From an uncultured Flavobacteriales bacterium (lineage in GTDB: Bacteria > Bacteroidota > Bacteroidia > Flavobacteriales > Crocinitomicaceae): a stretch of 7,280 nucleotides of DNA. A program made the translations under genes and the position numbers. The notes beneath the pieces are model-generated. The model had not been told where the DNA came from. It saw only the letters and a program-made list of their open reading frames with translations, and did no database searches. Every line of letters begins with the position of its first letter. Position 1 is the first letter of the stretch. The stretch lies in contig CAMLIF010000151.1 in the NCBI GenBank assembly GCA_946479985.1, positions 1 through 7,280 on the forward strand. The letters run 5' to 3'. Shown here piece after piece: positions 5,852 to 7,280 of this stretch.

Positions 5852-6415
5852 TTAGAAAGAAATTTCCGGTGCTTTGTCTAAAGTTTGACGCTGCTCAGTA
5901 CCCAAATCGAACATCGGTTCGCGTGTATACTTTTTAATTCCTGCAATAATGTTGCTTGGAAATTGTTCAATTGCGTTGTTGTACTCTTTTGTGGCAGAGT
6001 TGAAGAAACGACGAACTGAAGCCAGTTTATTTTCAATATCGCCGATCTCGCTTTGTAGATGCATGAAGTTTGAATTCGCTTTCAAATCCGGATATGCTTC
6101 AATCTGCATATTGAATCCGTTCATTGCAGCACTCAGATTTGCTTCGGCGGCAATCTTTTCAGAAATGCTTCCGGCCTGCATGGAACGTTGACGAGCTTCG
6201 GTTACCCGGATCAAAACTTCACTTTCGTGACCCATGTATCCTTTTACTGCGCCTAATAACTGCGGAATAAGATCGTGACGTTGTTTTAATTGCACATCGA
6301 TGTCTGCAAAAGCACTTTCACGATTGTTTTTCAAAGAAACCAAACGGTTGTTGATGGAAACCCACCAAATAATGAGGATCAAAACGACTCCTCCGATAAT
6401 TAATCCTGGGATCAT
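5852..6415 (-). CDS. lemA: LemA family membrane-anchored helical protein
   Basis: This 187-residue protein has one N-terminal membrane helix (residues 3-21, uncleaved signal-anchor type) followed by a mostly helical domain. LemA signatures are clear: FADIDVQLKQRHDLIPQL at 36-53, KGYMGHE at 58-64, YPDLKANSNF at 108-117, RRFFNSATKEYN at 135-146 and FPSNIIA at 152-158. The length matches the family. Its biochemical role is not settled, but it often sits next to htpX, as here (9 bases), which suggests that it helps or scaffolds the protease at the membrane. It is the first gene of the presumed operon, so the 219-base gap upstream should hold the promoter. The ATG at 6415 gives a short N-terminus directly before the helix, as is usual. 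No strong Shine-Dalgarno site is visible. Confidence 0.93.
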   Translation of the reverse strand: MIPGLIIGGVVLILIIWWVSINNRLVSLKNNRESAFADIDVQLKQRHDLIPQLLGAVKGYMGHESEVLIRVTEARQRSMQAGSISEKIAAEANLSAAMNGFNMQIEAYPDLKANSNFMHLQSEIGDIENKLASVRRFFNSATKEYNNAIEQFPSNIIAGIKKYTREPMFDLGTEQRQTLDKAPEISF

Positions 6416-6634
6416 ATTATTATAAGTTTATTTGGACTAAAATAGTGGTTTTTTGGACGTTGAATACAGCTTTTGTGTTTTTTAGGCGGAAATTTCGCTG
6501 ATAACAGTTTTTCGATGGTGAATGGTAGATTTTTGATTTCAAGCGGTTAAAAATCAAATTTATAAAATCACAAAAATATAAATTTATAAAATTATGAAGA
6601 AAGCCTGCTGTAAAAGGAATTCAGGTGCCTGGGG
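6416..6634. other. Leader region of the lemA-htpX operon
   Basis: This 219-base gap has no credible gene and is strongly AT-rich toward its right half. Read on the - strand it should contain the lemA promoter. TATTTTAG (6437-6444, - strand) differs at one position from the Bacteroidota -7 box TAnnTTTG, but no matching -33 TTTG was found about 20 bases upstream. Farther upstream lie two direct 13-base AT repeats (6556-6592). A possible 20-codon + strand frame at 6594-6656 runs into the 3' end of the acetyltransferase gene and is not supported. Confidence 0.5.
6556..6592. repeat. Two direct copies of AAATTTATAAAAT, the second within a palindrome
   Basis: The 13-base sequence occurs at 6556-6568 and again at 6580-6592, with starts 24 bases apart. 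The second copy overlaps a perfect 12-bp palindrome TATAAATTTATA (6577-6588). It lies about 140-180 bases upstream of lemA and could be an upstream activating or bending sequence, or only low-complexity AT sequence. Confidence 0.45.
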
Positions 6635-7135
6635 TCATTTTTTCATAATCGAATAAATCACCTCCTCAACACCATCTTCTTTTCGGGTATACTGATACGC
6701 CAACCCAAGTTTCTCTAGTACTTTAATACTTTGCAGATTTTCAGTCATGGCTCGTCCAACAATGGTTTTCATTCCGAATTTTTCAAAACCAATTTCCAGG
6801 CAAGCTTTGGCTGATTCCGTGGCATATCCTTTTCCCCAGTGCTTTTGCATAAAACGATAACCAATATCAAACTCATCCAGTTCCGGAGTGTATTTCAATC
6901 CGCACCAGCCTAAATATTCATTCGTCTCTTTCAGCATAACCGCCCAGCGACCAAAACCGTAAGTTTTATATGAAGTATAATTTCCAAGAAAAACTCTTGC
7001 TTCTTCTATGCTTTCAAACGGATCGTCGCCGGTATAACGAATCACTTCCGGATCAAGATTCAGCAGGTAAGCCGATTCAGCATCCGCTTCGGTCATTTCT
7101 CTCAGTAAAAGTCTTTCGGTTTCTAGTTGGAACAT
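6635..7135 (-). CDS. GNAT-family N-acetyltransferase, RimJ/RimL-like
   Basis: This is a complete 166-residue cytoplasmic acetyltransferase. It begins with the family-typical ETERLLLREMTEADAE (5-20), the beta-1 strand and helix-1 entry of RimJ/RimL-like GNAT proteins. The acetyl-CoA pyrophosphate loop is QKHWGKGYATES at 97-108 (the Q/R-x-x-G-x-G/A motif) and is followed by helix ACLEIGFEKFG. The late motif TENLQSIKVLEKLGL at 131-145 carries the Asn and Ser usual at this site, plus the conserved KLG turn. Relatives acetylate ribosomal protein N-termini, spermidine or small toxic compounds, and the substrate cannot be told here. The ATG at 7135 is chosen because it places the first strand at residue 5, as in homologues. 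It is separated from lemA by 219 bases, so the two are probably separate transcription units. Confidence 0.9.
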   Translation of the reverse strand: MFQLETERLLLREMTEADAESAYLLNLDPEVIRYTGDDPFESIEEARVFLGNYTSYKTYGFGRWAVMLKETNEYLGWCGLKYTPELDEFDIGYRFMQKHWGKGYATESAKACLEIGFEKFGMKTIVGRAMTENLQSIKVLEKLGLAYQYTRKEDGVEEVIYSIMKK

Positions 7136-7168
7136 GATTTAATTTGATCAATTTGAGTACTTTAATTT

Positions 7169-7196
7169 AAACGCAAAGAGAAGAAGCACGCTAAGG
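7169..7196 (+). repeat. Interspersed GCAAAG-type repeat, copy 6
   Basis: It begins AAACGCAAAGAG and ends GCACGCTAAGG, the same layout as copy 1 (AAACCGCAAAGG...CGCGAAGG). It forms the left arm of an inverted pair with copy 7 across a short A-rich spacer. Confidence 0.6.
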
Positions 7197-7213
7197 GAAT
7201 ATTAAAAAAAAAA

Positions 7214-7242
7214 CTAGCGTTCTCAGCGTATTCTAAGGTTTT
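7214..7242 (-). repeat. Interspersed GCAAAG-type repeat, copy 7
   Basis: On the - strand it begins AAAACCTTAGAATACGCTGAG and ends ACGCTAG. It shares the AAAC start and the ACGCT-AG end with copy 6 in inverted orientation. The match is looser than between copies 1 and 2. Confidence 0.5.
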
Positions 7243-7280
7243 AATATATCCAAATTTTATCTGACTAAATTCACATAAGG

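Larger units (their letters stand above)
7136..7280. other. Gene-free right end upstream of the acetyltransferase gene
   Basis: No gene is visible in these 145 bases. They hold an 8-bp palindrome TTGATCAA (7144-7151) close to the acetyltransferase start and an inverted pair of the interspersed repeat (7169-7196 and 7214-7242). The repeats are separated by an A-rich spacer containing a run of ten A. The acetyltransferase promoter must lie here or beyond, but I see no clear -7 box. Confidence 0.55.

Noticed and set aside
6437..6444. TATTTTAG as the lemA promoter -7 element on the - strand
   Set aside because: One mismatch to TAnnTTTG is weak in AT-rich DNA, and no -33 TTTG is found at a suitable distance, so it is mentioned only in the gap description.
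6594..6656. Possible 20-codon small gene starting MKKACCKRN on the + strand
   Set aside because: It overlaps the 3' end of the acetyltransferase gene on the other strand, has no ribosome-binding site and has no family resemblance beyond a short Cys pair.

Overview
The window looks like ordinary chromosome of a Bacteroidota bacterium, possibly a Flavobacteriales relative, although the sequence alone cannot fix the genus. Three things point there: a TonB-dependent outer-membrane receptor of the Bacteroidota type with a terminal Phe, a moderate-to-low GC content with few strong Shine-Dalgarno sites, and short intergenic GCAAAG/GCTAAG-type repeats that I recall seeing in genomes of this phylum. 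Nine protein genes are supported. I found no rRNA, tRNA, CRISPR array or insertion sequence.

The left part (1-3272) is on the + strand. It holds the 3' end of a TonB-dependent receptor, a complete arfB ribosome-rescue hydrolase and a complete dctA-type C4-dicarboxylate symporter. The three genes are separated by gaps of about 240-250 bases. Both gaps hold inverted-repeat structures: a 103-base imperfect hairpin with a 16-bp perfect palindrome before arfB, and a pair of C-rich/G-rich tracts before dctA.

The central part (3362-6415) is on the - strand and reads lemA, then htpX, then three consecutive genes for paralogous four-helix membrane proteins of about 150 residues that I do not recognise. 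lemA and htpX are 9 bases apart. htpX and the first small gene overlap by one base (TAATG), and the first and second small genes are 14 bases apart. These four genes are therefore very probably one operon. The last small gene is 173 bases further on, behind repeat copies. LemA and HtpX are a recurring pair of membrane proteins, HtpX being a zinc protease for membrane-protein quality control. The three small proteins may be partners or substrates of that pair, which is inference from context only.

The right end (6635-7135) is a - strand RimJ/RimL-like GNAT acetyltransferase, followed by a gene-free end with another inverted pair of the interspersed repeat.

The most unusual signals are the triplicated unknown membrane proteins attached to lemA-htpX, a roughly 66-base block that is nearly identical at the 3' ends of two of those paralogues although their coding sequences have diverged widely, and the seven copies of one interspersed repeat family confined to intergenic gaps.
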